64,000 bases of DNA from Pseudoxanthomonas sp. z9 (GTDB lineage Bacteria; Pseudomonadota; Gammaproteobacteria; Xanthomonadales; Xanthomonadaceae), in the NCBI RefSeq assembly GCF_006542425.1, contig NZ_VFID01000002.1:186001-250000 (forward strand), in the 5' to 3' direction. A program made the position numbers and the translations under genes. Shown piece by piece: positions 1-10,198 of this stretch. The first letter of the stretch is position 1, and the number at the start of each line of letters is the position of its first letter. Under the pieces are notes generated by a model. That model had not been told where the DNA came from. It did not search any database and was given only the letters and a program-made list of their open reading frames with translations.

Positions 1-707
1 TCGAACGGCGCGTCGGAACCGCAGGCCGCGTCCACGCTCAGCGCGCCGGCCAGTACCGCGGCCGAGTAGACCTGCTCGGCCGCGAACAGGGCGCGCAGGG
101 CGATGCCGGTGGAGACCTGGGTGCCGTTGAGCAGGGCCAGGCCTTCCTTGGCGGCGAGTTTGATCGGGGCGATGCCCGCGGCGCGCAGCGCGTCACCGGC
201 GTCGCGCAGTTCACCGTTGACGCGGACCTGGCCTTCGCCCATCGCGGCCAGGCTCAGGTGCGACAGCGGCGCCAGATCGCCGGAGGCGCCGACCGAGCCC
301 TGCGAGGGAATGCACGGCCAGATCTGCGCGTTGTACATCGCGATCAGTGCTTGCAGGGTCTGCTCCCGCACGCCGGAAAAACCGCGCGCCAGTGAAGCGA
401 TCTTCAGCGCCAGGATTAGGCGCACGGTGTCGTCGTCCAGCAGCGGGCCCATGCCGACCGCGTGCGAGCGCACCAGGTTGGTCTGCAGCTGTTCCAACTG
501 GTCGACCGGGATGTGCACCTTGGCGAGCTTGCCGAAGCCGGTATTGATGCCGTATGCCGGCGCGCCGGCGGCGACGATCGACTGCACCGTTTCGGCGGAG
601 GCGCGCACCGCAGGCAGGCAGGCCGGATCCAGCTGGATCGGCTCGAACGTGTTGGCGATGGTGCGGATCTGGGCCAGCGACAACTGGCCGGGAACGAGAT
701 TCAACAT
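1..707 (-). CDS. hutH: histidine ammonia-lyase (histidase), 3' end outside the window
   Basis: Deaminates L-histidine to trans-urocanate, the first step of histidine catabolism, in the cytoplasm. About 235 N-terminal residues are visible, starting MLNLVPGQLSLAQIR at 707. The GSVGASGDLAPL stretch holds the Ala-Ser-Gly triplet that cyclises to the MIO electrophile of the aromatic ammonia-lyase family, and YGINTGFGKLA is the conserved N-terminal active-site segment. The start lies 6 bases after the hutU stop, so the two are very likely co-transcribed from hutC-hutU. The C-terminal half and probably hutI/hutG lie beyond the left edge. Identification is firm. Confidence 0.96.
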   Translation of the reverse strand, partial: MLNLVPGQLSLAQIRTIANTFEPIQLDPACLPAVRASAETVQSIVAAGAPAYGINTGFGKLAKVHIPVDQLEQLQTNLVRSHAVGMGPLLDDDTVRLILALKIASLARGFSGVREQTLQALIAMYNAQIWPCIPSQGSVGASGDLAPLSHLSLAAMGEGQVRVNGELRDAGDALRAAGIAPIKLAAKEGLALLNGTQVSTGIALRALFAAEQVYSAAVLAGALSVDAACGSDAPF

Positions 708-713
708 GGAGGC

Positions 714-2408
<1,695 letters not shown>

Positions 2409-2410
2409 GG

Positions 2411-3142
2411 TTATCCTCCGGGAGTGATGGTGGCGCCGACCTGGAAGGTGCCGACGAACCGATAGCGGGAAGCGGGGTAGGTGAGGCGGACCCAGGTGAC
2501 GACCTGGCCGCGCGACCAGGTGCGGCGGGTCAGCACCAGCACAGGATCGCCCTCGGCGATCTCCAGTTGCGCGGCCAGCCGTTTGTTGGCGGTCTCGGCC
2601 TCGATGACGTGTTCGGTGCGCTCCAGCGGCGCCACGCGCATCAGGTACTGGTGCGGAATCTCGGTCTGGAAATCGATGCCCAGGTAGTCCGGCGCGCTGG
2701 CCGGATTGACGAAGCGGTCCTCCAGCTGCAGCGGTTTGCCGTTGGCCTTGTGCAGCAGGCGGGTGTGGAACAGTTCGGCGCCGGATTCCAGGCCGAACTG
2801 GCTGGTGACGGTGGGACGCGCGACGACGGCCTCGCCGATCAGCACCTGCACGCTGTGGACCTGCCCGCGTGCGACGATTTCCTCGCGGATGCTGCGCACT
2901 TCGAACATGGCGGATTCGGCCTTCGGGCCGGCGACGAAGGTGCCGACGCCCTGCACGCGGGTGAGCACCCCGGAGTCGCTGAGTTCGCGCAGCGCGCGGT
3001 TGACGGTCATTCGCGAGACGCCGAACTTGACCACCAGATCGTTCTCGCTGGGCACCCGGCTCAATGGCGGCCAATCGCCATTGGTGATGTGGCGAAGGAT
3101 GTACTGCTTCAGCTTGAGGTAGTGCGGCTTGGGCGTCTCCAT
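2411..3142 (-). CDS. hutC: GntR/HutC-family histidine utilisation repressor
   Basis: Predicted urocanate-responsive repressor of the hut operon. The 243 residues hold an N-terminal winged helix-turn-helix (about residues 8-75; [20 protein letters not shown] is the typical GntR recognition region) and a C-terminal UTRA-type effector domain (about 95-240). It is the first gene of hutC-hutU-hutH, as expected for an autoregulated local repressor. Two GT-N-TA-N-AC sites, the known operator form of the HutC subfamily, lie just upstream. Start at 3142 is the only ATG that keeps the full wHTH. Confidence 0.93.
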   Translation of the reverse strand: METPKPHYLKLKQYILRHITNGDWPPLSRVPSENDLVVKFGVSRMTVNRALRELSDSGVLTRVQGVGTFVAGPKAESAMFEVRSIREEIVARGQVHSVQVLIGEAVVARPTVTSQFGLESGAELFHTRLLHKANGKPLQLEDRFVNPASAPDYLGIDFQTEIPHQYLMRVAPLERTEHVIEAETANKRLAAQLEIAEGDPVLVLTRRTWSRGQVVTWVRLTYPASRYRFVGTFQVGATITPGG

Positions 3143-3156
3143 GCAAAAAGCATGTC

Positions 3157-3169
3157 ATGTCTATACAAC
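3157..3169 (-). promoter_or_regulatory. candidate HutC operator 1
   Basis: The bases TGTCTATACAA contain GTCTATAC at 3159-3166, an exact fit to the GT-N-TA-N-AC form of HutC-subfamily operators. It lies 17 bases upstream of the hutC ATG, a position suited to blocking its transcription. Binding is inferred. Confidence 0.65.
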
Positions 3170-3239
3170 TGCCGCCAGTCATTTCGATGCCGCAGCGCAC
3201 AAACGGTTGACACCCGTTTTCGATAAGTGTTAAGTCTCT

Positions 3240-3251
3240 CGTATAGACAAC
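3240..3251 (+). promoter_or_regulatory. candidate HutC operator 2
   Basis: GTATAGAC at 3241-3248 is a second GT-N-TA-N-AC site, in opposite orientation to the first and about 82 bases away. A possible plus-strand promoter (TTGACA at 3207-3212, weak TTAAGT at 3230-3235) ends just before it, so HutC might also affect the divergent CopL-like gene, though that promoter is only a guess. Confidence 0.6.
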
Positions 3252-3270
3252 CTGGTGGCCGTTTTTTTCG

Positions 3271-3693
3271 ATGTCGATTCGCCTGCTCCTGCGACTGGTC
3301 CTGATCACCGTCCTCTGCCTGGATGGCGCGGCCAGTGCGTGGGCGGCGACCCGGATGGCGGTTGATGATCTGGCCGCGCTCGGCGATGGTGAAAGCGGGC
3401 AGGGCGGCCATCGCCAGCATGATGAACAGGCAAAACCCGATCGCGGCGCGCCCGCCTGCACCGCCGACGCGGGCTGGTTGACCGGCGATCCGACGAACGG
3501 CGATCACCACGATGATTGCGATTGCGGCAGCGCGACCAGTTGCGCCTGCAGTTGCGTGCTCACCTTCTATCCGGGACGCACGGCGCCGTTGTTCGCCGCC
3601 CAGCATGTCCTCGATGCGCCTTATCTGAATCCGCCGCTGTTGCCGGCCGTGCGCAGCGGCGTCTCGCGCGTGTTCCGACCTCCGATCGGCTGA
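3271..3693 (+). CDS. CopL-like secreted Cys/His-rich metal-binding protein
   Basis: A 140-residue protein with a signal peptide ([21 protein letters not shown]), a His/Asp-rich middle ([19 protein letters not shown]) and a cysteine cluster [13 protein letters not shown], ending in FRPPIG. This architecture, and the RPPI ending shared with the CopL at 13156-13575, suggest the CopL family of Xanthomonad metal-responsive leader proteins. It precedes a TBDR and two PepSY proteins rather than copA, so it may sense or buffer metal for an uptake system. The metal is unknown. Start is the first ATG in frame; no strong ribosome binding site is visible. Confidence 0.6.
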   Translation: MSIRLLLRLVLITVLCLDGAASAWAATRMAVDDLAALGDGESGQGGHRQHDEQAKPDRGAPACTADAGWLTGDPTNGDHHDDCDCGSATSCACSCVLTFYPGRTAPLFAAQHVLDAPYLNPPLLPAVRSGVSRVFRPPIG

Positions 3694-3790
3694 GCTTGTC
3701 ATGGCCGCGAGTGCGGCCGTTCGTCCTGCCGGGCATTTCCCGCGGGACACCATCCGAACAGACAAGACACCCGACACGGGGAGAGAGCCC

Positions 3791-6535
3791 ATGTTTTTCA
3801 AACCCAATCCGCTGGCCGCGGCCGTCGGCGCACTGCTGTGCGCAGGCTTCGTCCACACCCTGCACGCGCAGGACACCGCCACCGCCGACAATGCATCCGC
3901 CCCGCAGGAACAGGCGACCACGCTGGACACCGTCCAGGTCACCGGCAGCCACATCAAGCGCTTGCAGATATCCGGCGTCGGTCCGGTGACCGTCGTCGAC
4001 GCCGAAACCATCGAACGTTCCGGCGCCACGTCGGTGGAAACCCTGCTGCAGCGCCTGCCGGCCTCCGCCGGTTTCGCCGGCAGCCAGACCAATGCCTACT
4101 GGGCCGAGAACGGCTACGGCACCACCCAGGTCAACCTGCGTGGCCTGGGCATCAACCGCACCCTGGTGCTGCTCAATGGCCGTCGCGTGGTCAATGGCGG
4201 TACCGGCGCCAATAGCTCGGTCGACCTGAACATGATCCCGGTGGCGCTGATCGAGCGCATCGAAGTGCTGAAGGACGGTGCGTCGGCCATCTACGGCGCG
4301 GACGCCGTGGCCGGCGTGGTCAACATCATCACCAAGAAGAACTTCGAAGGCGCCGAACTGGCGATGCGCTATGGCCAGACCTTCGAGAGCGACGGCGAAG
4401 ATGGATCCTTCGATCTGGTCTGGGGCACCACCAGCGATCGCGGCTCGCTGATGGCCGGACTGAGCTATTCGGAAAGCGGCAGCGTCAACATGGCCACGCG
4501 CGCGCCTTGCGGGCTGGCGGTGGACGAGGACACCGGCGGCCTGGTCTGCTCGGGAAGTTCAACCACCGTCGGCGGCCGCGCCTTGCTGGCCGACGGCAGC
4601 CGGGTCAACTTCAACCAGGATCCGAACGGCGACGGCGACTTCTACGAGCCGTATTCGGCGGCCAAGCACAACTACAACGGCAACCCGACCCTCAACGCGG
4701 TCAACCCGATCAAGCGCCTGAGCTTCAGCCTGTTCGGCGACACCCAGCTCAGTGATACCACGCGCCTGTTCACCGAACTGATGTACACCAACCGCCAGTC
4801 GCACCAGCTCGCGACGCCGGGCGGCCTGGGCGTATACCGGCCGATCAACATCGCCGCCGATCACCCGACCAATCCGACCGGGCAGGACCTGCTGTTGCAG
4901 CGCCGCCGCCTTGAGGAGGCCGGCACCCGCCGGTTCTTCCAGGACACCAACACCTTCCGCGCCGTGGTCGGCCTGGAAGGCCAGTGGGGCATGAACTGGG
5001 ACTGGTCGGCCGCGTTGAACTGGGGCCGCAACACCGGCCTGGACGGCTCCACCAAGGTGGCCAACCTGGACCGCGTGGACCAGACCCTCGACACCGCGAT
5101 CTGCAGCAATGCGCCGGGCGCGGCGATCCCCTGCGCCGACTACCTGGGCTACGGCGACGTCACCCAGGAAGTGCTGGACTACATCCTGTTCACCACCCGC
5201 GACCATGGCGGCAACGAACAGAAGAGCTTCACCGCCAACATCAGCGGCCAGCTGTTCGAGATGCCGGCAGGCTGGGTGGGCTTTGCCTCCGGCATCGAGG
5301 TCCGCAAGGAACGCGGCTGGCGCGATCCGGATCCGCTGACCGTGATGGGCATCGCCAACACCAACCAGCAGGATCCGATTGCCGGCGAGTACACCGCCAA
5401 GGAAGCCTTCGTCGAGTTCGCCGTGCCGCTGTTGATGGACAGCGCCATCGCCGATTCGCTGATCCTCAACGCCGCCGTCCGCTATTCGGACTACGACCTG
5501 TTCGGCGAGGACATCAACTACAAGGTCGGCCTGGACTGGCAGGTGATGCCGTCGCTCAAGATCCGCGCCAACTACGCCACCGCCTTCCGCATCCCGAACA
5601 TCCCCGAGCTGTTCGGCGGCGTCGCCGAGGGCAATCTGACCACGACCGATCCCTGCAGCGGCTGGAGCACAAGCACCACCATCGATCCGACCGTGCGCCA
5701 GAACTGCCAGGCCTACGGCGTGCCGGCTGGCTACGTGCAGCCGGGCAACACCATCCTGACCACCTCCGGCGGCAATCCGGATCTGGAACCGGAGGACGCC
5801 AAGTCGCTGACGGTGGGCGCGGTGTGGACGCCGGGCTTCCTGCCGGGCCTGACCCTGACCGTGGACTACTTCAACATCCGCATCGACAACGCGATCCAGC
5901 GCATCGACGGGTCGACCAAGCTGTCCATCTGCTACAACACCCCCGGCCTGGCGCATCCGTTCTGCGGCAGCGAGAACTTCACCCGCAACCCGGTCACCGG
6001 CGAAGTGGACTTCCTGTCCTCGCAGCCAGTCAACGCGGCCAACGAGCGAATCTCCGGCATCGATCTGGGCGGCCTGTACGAGTTCGAGGCGATGGGTTTC
6101 GACTCGACCTTCAGCATGGATGTGTCCTACCTGGATCGCTATGACGTGCGGCCGTTCCCGGGCGCGGACCTGATCGAATATGCCGGCAAGATCACCGGCG
6201 GACGCGGCAGCTACGCGCACTGGCGGGCCTTCACCTCGCTGACGGCCAAGCGCGATGCCTGGTCCGGTTCCTACAGCGTGCAGTACATCGGCAAGACCGA
6301 CGACATCACCGCCACGAAGGGGTTCACTGGCGATCACGCGCCGAGCCTGACCTATCACAACGTGCAGGTGAAGTTCGCACCGGTGGGGCAGTCGTTCGAT
6401 GTCTCGTTCGGCATCGACAACCTGTGGGACAAGCAGGCGCCGTTCATCCAGAGCTACACGGACGGCAACACCGACACGATGACCTACGACCTGCTGGGCC
6501 GGCGCTGGTACGCGCGTTTCGGCTACCGCTGGTGA
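3791..6535 (+). CDS. TonB-dependent outer-membrane receptor
   Basis: A 914-residue TBDR for energised uptake across the outer membrane. The start at 3791 follows GGGAGAGAGCCC and gives a signal peptide ending near LHAQ; the frame is open further upstream but gives no signal peptide. A TonB-box-like segment TLDTVQVTGS is followed by the plug (about residues 45-170, with NLRGLGINRTLVLLNGRR and GASAIYGADAVAGVVNI) and a long barrel ending in the aromatic beta-signal ARFGYRW. The ligand cannot be read from sequence. The CopL-like gene upstream and the PepSY/reductase genes downstream suggest a metal or metal chelate. Confidence 0.88.
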   Translation: MFFKPNPLAAAVGALLCAGFVHTLHAQDTATADNASAPQEQATTLDTVQVTGSHIKRLQISGVGPVTVVDAETIERSGATSVETLLQRLPASAGFAGSQTNAYWAENGYGTTQVNLRGLGINRTLVLLNGRRVVNGGTGANSSVDLNMIPVALIERIEVLKDGASAIYGADAVAGVVNIITKKNFEGAELAMRYGQTFESDGEDGSFDLVWGTTSDRGSLMAGLSYSESGSVNMATRAPCGLAVDEDTGGLVCSGSSTTVGGRALLADGSRVNFNQDPNGDGDFYEPYSAAKHNYNGNPTLNAVNPIKRLSFSLFGDTQLSDTTRLFTELMYTNRQSHQLATPGGLGVYRPINIAADHPTNPTGQDLLLQRRRLEEAGTRRFFQDTNTFRAVVGLEGQWGMNWDWSAALNWGRNTGLDGSTKVANLDRVDQTLDTAICSNAPGAAIPCADYLGYGDVTQEVLDYILFTTRDHGGNEQKSFTANISGQLFEMPAGWVGFASGIEVRKERGWRDPDPLTVMGIANTNQQDPIAGEYTAKEAFVEFAVPLLMDSAIADSLILNAAVRYSDYDLFGEDINYKVGLDWQVMPSLKIRANYATAFRIPNIPELFGGVAEGNLTTTDPCSGWSTSTTIDPTVRQNCQAYGVPAGYVQPGNTILTTSGGNPDLEPEDAKSLTVGAVWTPGFLPGLTLTVDYFNIRIDNAIQRIDGSTKLSICYNTPGLAHPFCGSENFTRNPVTGEVDFLSSQPVNAANERISGIDLGGLYEFEAMGFDSTFSMDVSYLDRYDVRPFPGADLIEYAGKITGGRGSYAHWRAFTSLTAKRDAWSGSYSVQYIGKTDDITATKGFTGDHAPSLTYHNVQVKFAPVGQSFDVSFGIDNLWDKQAPFIQSYTDGNTDTMTYDLLGRRWYARFGYRW

Positions 6536-6542
6536 ACCGTGA

Positions 6543-6570
6543 CCCGTCCGCCGGCCAGCCGGCGGACGGG
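6543..6570 (+). other. perfect 13-bp hairpin between the TBDR and PepSY genes
   Basis: CCCGTCCGCCGGC (6543-6555) is the exact reverse complement of 6558-6570, with a 2-base loop. There is no T run, so it is more likely an mRNA-stabilising or attenuating hairpin setting TBDR:PepSY ratios than a full terminator. Confidence 0.55.
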
Positions 6571-6608
6571 GCGATCGCGGCGACGCCGCAACCAACAGGA
6601 ACATTCGA

Positions 6609-7301
6609 ATGAAACCCGCTTTCTGGGCGCGCCGCGCCCATAAATGGATCGGGCTGATCGTCGGAATACAGGCGCTGCTGTGGATGATCAGCGGCGTCTA
6701 CATGACCGTCGTGCCGCTCGACATCATCCATGGCGATCACCTGGCGCACAGCCACACGGATCCGCTGGTCGCCGCCGCGCCGCGCGTGGCGCAGGCGGAT
6801 CTGGCCACGCGCTACCCCGATATCACCGCACTGAAGATCAAGCGCCTGCTGGACCGTGAGGTCTACGAAATCCGCCAGGGCGATCGCGCCTCCCTGGTCG
6901 ATGCCGGCACCGGCGAGCGCATCACTCCGCTGGAACGCACGACCGTGGTCGCGCTGGCCAAGGCGGTCTACCAGGGCGAGGCGGACGTGACCGGCGCCGA
7001 ATGGATCACCCGCGCCCCCCGTGAAGTGCAGACCCGGCCGGTGCCGATGTGGGCGGTGCGGTTCGACGACCGTGGCCAGACCACGCTGTATTTCTCGCCC
7101 GACACCGGTGAATTGCTGGCGCGCCGGCACAGCCTGTGGCGCTGGTTCGATTTCCTGTGGATGTTCCACATCATGGATTACGAAAAGCGCACGGACGTCA
7201 ACAACACCCTGCTGCGGGTGGCCGCGGCGAGTGGCTTGCTGTTCGCGCTGAGCGGCGCCTGGTTGCTGTTCTACAGCTTCACCCGGAGGCGCAGCGCATG
7301 A
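6609..7301 (+). CDS. PepSY-domain inner-membrane protein
   Basis: A 230-residue protein with an N-terminal membrane helix (about residues 10-38, HKWIGLIVGIQALLWMISGV), a PepSY-like periplasmic middle (about 50-180) and a second helix near the C-terminus (ASGLLFALSGAWLLFYSF). PepSY membrane proteins often accompany TBDRs for iron or copper, and some take part in periplasmic reduction. Its stop overlaps the next start as ATGA, showing translational coupling. It is clearly paralogous to the N-terminal part of that protein (HKWIG/HKWVG, FHIMDY/LHIMDY), so the pair probably arose by tandem duplication. Role inferred. Confidence 0.8.
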   Translation: MKPAFWARRAHKWIGLIVGIQALLWMISGVYMTVVPLDIIHGDHLAHSHTDPLVAAAPRVAQADLATRYPDITALKIKRLLDREVYEIRQGDRASLVDAGTGERITPLERTTVVALAKAVYQGEADVTGAEWITRAPREVQTRPVPMWAVRFDDRGQTTLYFSPDTGELLARRHSLWRWFDFLWMFHIMDYEKRTDVNNTLLRVAAASGLLFALSGAWLLFYSFTRRRSA

Positions 7302-9127
7302 CGCCCTGGCTGAGGAAACTACACAAGTGGGTCGGGCTGATCATCGCCGTGCAGTTCGTGCTGTGGATGGCCAGCGGCCTGATGATGGCCTGGCTGGAGC
7401 ACGACAAGGTGCAGGGCCACGAATTCCGCGCGCATGCGGCGGAACCGCGGGCCTGGCCGGCGGACGCGCGACCGGCCTCCGCGGCGCTGGCGGCGGTCGG
7501 CGGGGATGCGTTCACGGTCGCTTCGGGCTGGCTGCTCGAACGTCCCGTCTACCAGGTGTTCGACGGCACCCGCACGCATCTGGTCGATGCGCGGACGGGA
7601 ACACGCCTGGCCATCGACGCGGCGCTGGCGGGACAACTGGCGCGAGCGTCCTACACCGGACCCGGGCAGGCGGCTCCGGCACGCCTGCTGGAACGCACGC
7701 TGGAAGTGCGCGATCACCCGGGCCGGTTGTGGCGGGTGGATTTCGACGACACCGAGGAAACGACGGTCTATCTGGCCGCGGACACCGGCCAGGTGCTGCA
7801 GCACCGCAACCGCACCTGGCGGCTGTTCGACGTGTTCTGGATGCTGCACATCATGGATTACAGCGGACGGGTGGACTTCAACAATCCGCTGGTGGTGTCG
7901 GCGGGCATCGGCGGGCTGTGGATGGCGCTGACCGGCGTCTGGCTGCTGTTCGCGAGCTTCCGACTGAGCGAATTCGTGCCGCGCCGGTGGCGTGGCGGGC
8001 ATGAGCTGGCCGTGCACGATCCCGATGGCACCTGCCTGCGCACCGTGGCCGCCGCCGATGGCGACAACGTCTACCTGGCGCTGGCGCGCAACGGCCTGCA
8101 ATTGCCTTCGAACTGCGGTGGCGGGCAGAGCTGTGGTCTGTGCGAGGTGCGCTTCCGCGGCGCGCCACCACCGGCGACCGCGGCCGACCGCGCGCACCTG
8201 CCCGAATCACGCCTGAAACTCGGCTATCGGCTGGCCTGCAACCTGCACGTCGACAAGGACACCCATGTCGAAGTGTCGGGTGGCAGCCGCCTGTGGACCG
8301 AACACGAGGCGGTGGTCGAACGGGTGGAAGCGGTGACGCCGTTCCTGCGCGAGATCGTGCTGAAGACGGACACCGCGCTGGGCGAGGAATACCAGCCCGG
8401 CGCCTACCTCCAGGTCCACGTGCCGGATTACCGCCTGCGTCCACACGATCTGGCGCATCCGGAACATCATCGCGACGACTGGCGAGCGCTGGAACTGCCA
8501 GCCGATCTGGTCAACAAGGAAGCGGTGCGGCGTTCCTATTCGCTGTCGCTGCCGGTGGCGAACACGGAGGGACGGCTGAGCCTGTTGGCGCGCTTCAATC
8601 CGGGCGCGCAAGGCAAGAAGCGGATGCCGACCGGCAAGGGCTCGACCTACCTGTATTCGCTGAAGGCCGGCGACAAGGTGCGCTTCAGTGGACCGTTCGG
8701 CGATTTCGCGATCAAGCCGGGTCATCGGGAGAAGGTGTTCATCGGCGGCGGCGCGGGCATGGCCCCGCTGCGGGCGATGATCCATGCCTGCCTCGACGGC
8801 GGGGCAGGCGAGCGCATGCACTTCTGGTACGGCGCACGCAGCCTGCGCGACGCGCCCTACATCGAGGAAATGGCGGCGCTGGCGCAACGGCACGCCAACT
8901 TCAGCTGGCACCTGGTGCTGTCGGACGAGGCCGAGTGCGGTGACGGGCTGCTGCGGGGCTTGGTGCACGAGGTGGCCGAGCACACCCTGCTGCGCGACCA
9001 TCCGGATCTGCATGCCTGCGATTTCTATCTGTGTGGCCCGCCGGCCATGCTGATGGCGACGCGGCAACTGCTGAAGCGGCTGGGCGTGGACGAGGCGCGG
9101 ATCGCCTACGACGACTTCAAGATCTGA
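7298..9127 (+). CDS. PepSY membrane domain fused to NqrF-like 2Fe-2S/FAD/NAD(P)H reductase
   Basis: A 609-residue fusion. Residues ~1-230 form a two-helix PepSY unit like the preceding protein. Residues ~235-330 are a 2Fe-2S ferredoxin domain with NCGGGQSCGLCEVRF and a later YRLACNL cysteine. The remainder is a ferredoxin-reductase module: flavin-binding RRSYSLSL, NAD-binding FIGGGAGMAPLRAMI and the end CGPPAML...DDFKI. The reductase part resembles NqrF of the Na+-translocating quinone reductase, but no other nqr gene is here. Expected role: move electrons from cytoplasmic NAD(P)H through the PepSY membrane part to a periplasmic metal or chelate delivered by the TBDR. The architecture is seen; the electron path is inferred. 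Confidence 0.85.
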   Translation: MTPWLRKLHKWVGLIIAVQFVLWMASGLMMAWLEHDKVQGHEFRAHAAEPRAWPADARPASAALAAVGGDAFTVASGWLLERPVYQVFDGTRTHLVDARTGTRLAIDAALAGQLARASYTGPGQAAPARLLERTLEVRDHPGRLWRVDFDDTEETTVYLAADTGQVLQHRNRTWRLFDVFWMLHIMDYSGRVDFNNPLVVSAGIGGLWMALTGVWLLFASFRLSEFVPRRWRGGHELAVHDPDGTCLRTVAAADGDNVYLALARNGLQLPSNCGGGQSCGLCEVRFRGAPPPATAADRAHLPESRLKLGYRLACNLHVDKDTHVEVSGGSRLWTEHEAVVERVEAVTPFLREIVLKTDTALGEEYQPGAYLQVHVPDYRLRPHDLAHPEHHRDDWRALELPADLVNKEAVRRSYSLSLPVANTEGRLSLLARFNPGAQGKKRMPTGKGSTYLYSLKAGDKVRFSGPFGDFAIKPGHREKVFIGGGAGMAPLRAMIHACLDGGAGERMHFWYGARSLRDAPYIEEMAALAQRHANFSWHLVLSDEAECGDGLLRGLVHEVAEHTLLRDHPDLHACDFYLCGPPAMLMATRQLLKRLGVDEARIAYDDFKI

Positions 9128-9142
9128 CGGAAACACCCCATT

Positions 9143-9175
9143 GCCCCGGCGGAAGTCTCTCCCGCCGGGGCTTTT
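9143..9175 (+). terminator. rho-independent terminator
   Basis: GCCCCGGCGG (9143-9152) pairs with CCGCCGGGGC (9162-9171) over a 9-base loop and is followed by TTTT. It lies between the convergent reductase and DUF411 genes and ends the plus-strand operon. Confidence 0.88.
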
Positions 9176-9181
9176 CTTCTT

Positions 9182-9775
9182 TCAGGGATGGCGCGAGAAA
9201 GTCTCGGTCGCGCCATTGTCGTCAACCAACGCCACTTCGTAAGGCTGGGTGCGGCCATCCGGCATTTCCATGCCGGGAGAACCGAGCGGCATGCCGGGCA
9301 CGGCGATGCCGCGAGCCTTCGGCTTTTCGGCGAGCAGGCGCTTGATGTCCTCGGCCGGAACATGGCCTTCGACGAAATAGCCATCCACCTCGGCGGTATG
9401 GCAGGACATCATCGGCTCGGGCACACCGAGGCGATCCTTCACCGTCATCATGTCCTCGGTATCGTGCACCTCGACCGGGAAACCGGCGGCGCGGACATGA
9501 TCGACCCAGACGCCGCAGCAACCGCAGCTGGGACTCTTGTGCACGCGGATCAGCGGCAGGTGGGCGGGCGTGGCGGCAGAGGAGGTTGCGGCAGTCGTGG
9601 CGGTCGCGGAAGCGGCCGCGGTTTCCACAGCGGCCTGGGCGGGCGAGGGGACGGCGGCGAGCGCGACGCGGTCACTGGCCGAGGCCGCGCCGGGCGCGGC
9701 GCCACAGGCCACCAGCAGCATGCTGGTGCCGGCCAGGACCGCGCCGGCGGTGAGGTGTTTCAGCAGGGAGTTCAT
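9182..9775 (-). CDS. DUF411 metal-binding lipoprotein
   Basis: A 197-residue protein with a lipoprotein signal (MLLVACGAAPG, lipobox cysteine near residue 24), an Ala/Thr/Ser-rich linker to about residue 70, and a DUF411 domain (about 72-190) with the thioredoxin-like start KSPSCGCCGVWVDHVR and the conserved SCHTAEVDGYFVEGHVP. DUF411 proteins are repeatedly found with copper/silver resistance genes and are thought to bind or chaperone metal through CxCC and CH residues. It is the last gene of the copper operon, 54 bases after the EF-hand gene. Confidence 0.88.
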   Translation of the reverse strand: MNSLLKHLTAGAVLAGTSMLLVACGAAPGAASASDRVALAAVPSPAQAAVETAAASATATTAATSSAATPAHLPLIRVHKSPSCGCCGVWVDHVRAAGFPVEVHDTEDMMTVKDRLGVPEPMMSCHTAEVDGYFVEGHVPAEDIKRLLAEKPKARGIAVPGMPLGSPGMEMPDGRTQPYEVALVDDNGATETFSRHP

Positions 9776-9829
9776 GGTGGTTTCTTCTCCGGAAAGCCGG
9801 CGGAATCCCTCCGGATTCCGCCGGACGGG

Positions 9830-10138
9830 TTACAGCATCGCCATCGCGCTGGCGAATTCCTTGCGGTCCAGCTTGCCGTCGCCGTTCTTGTCACCCATTC
9901 CGAAGTGCGGCAACAGCGGGTGGCGCTCGGGCAGTTCGGCCTTGCTGACGAAGCCGTCGCGGTTCTTGTCGAGGCTTTCGAACGATGCGTTGCCGTTGCC
10001 GGCGGCGTTGGTTTTCTTCGCCGGGGCCGGCGTGCCATGACCGGTATGGCTGCCGTGGCCGGCGTGATCCTGGGCGAACGCGGGGGCGGCCAGCAGGGCG
10101 AGCGCCATCAGGGCGGATGCGGAAATATTTTTCTTCAT
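9830..10138 (-). CDS. secreted His-rich EF-hand protein
   Basis: A 102-residue secreted protein: signal peptide (MKKNISASALMALALLAAPAFA), a His/Gly-rich segment DHAGHGSHTGHG likely to bind copper, and two EF-hand loops, DKNRDGFVSKAE and DKNGDGKLDRKE. Such small EF-hand proteins are common in Proteobacterial copper operons; the exact role is unknown. The ATG at 10138 is preferred because GGAG lies 9 bases upstream; an upstream TTG at 10153 would overlap that site. It sits between copB and the DUF411 gene. Confidence 0.82.
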   Translation of the reverse strand: MKKNISASALMALALLAAPAFAQDHAGHGSHTGHGTPAPAKKTNAAGNGNASFESLDKNRDGFVSKAELPERHPLLPHFGMGDKNGDGKLDRKEFASAMAML

Positions 10139-10198
10139 CGGATCATTCTCCAATCGAATCGGGATGAGGCGACGGCGCGCAACGCCGCCGCCGGGTTG

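Noticed and set aside
7298-9127. Part of an Na+-NQR complex
   Set aside because: Only the NqrF-like reductase domains are present, fused to PepSY; none of nqrA-E is nearby.
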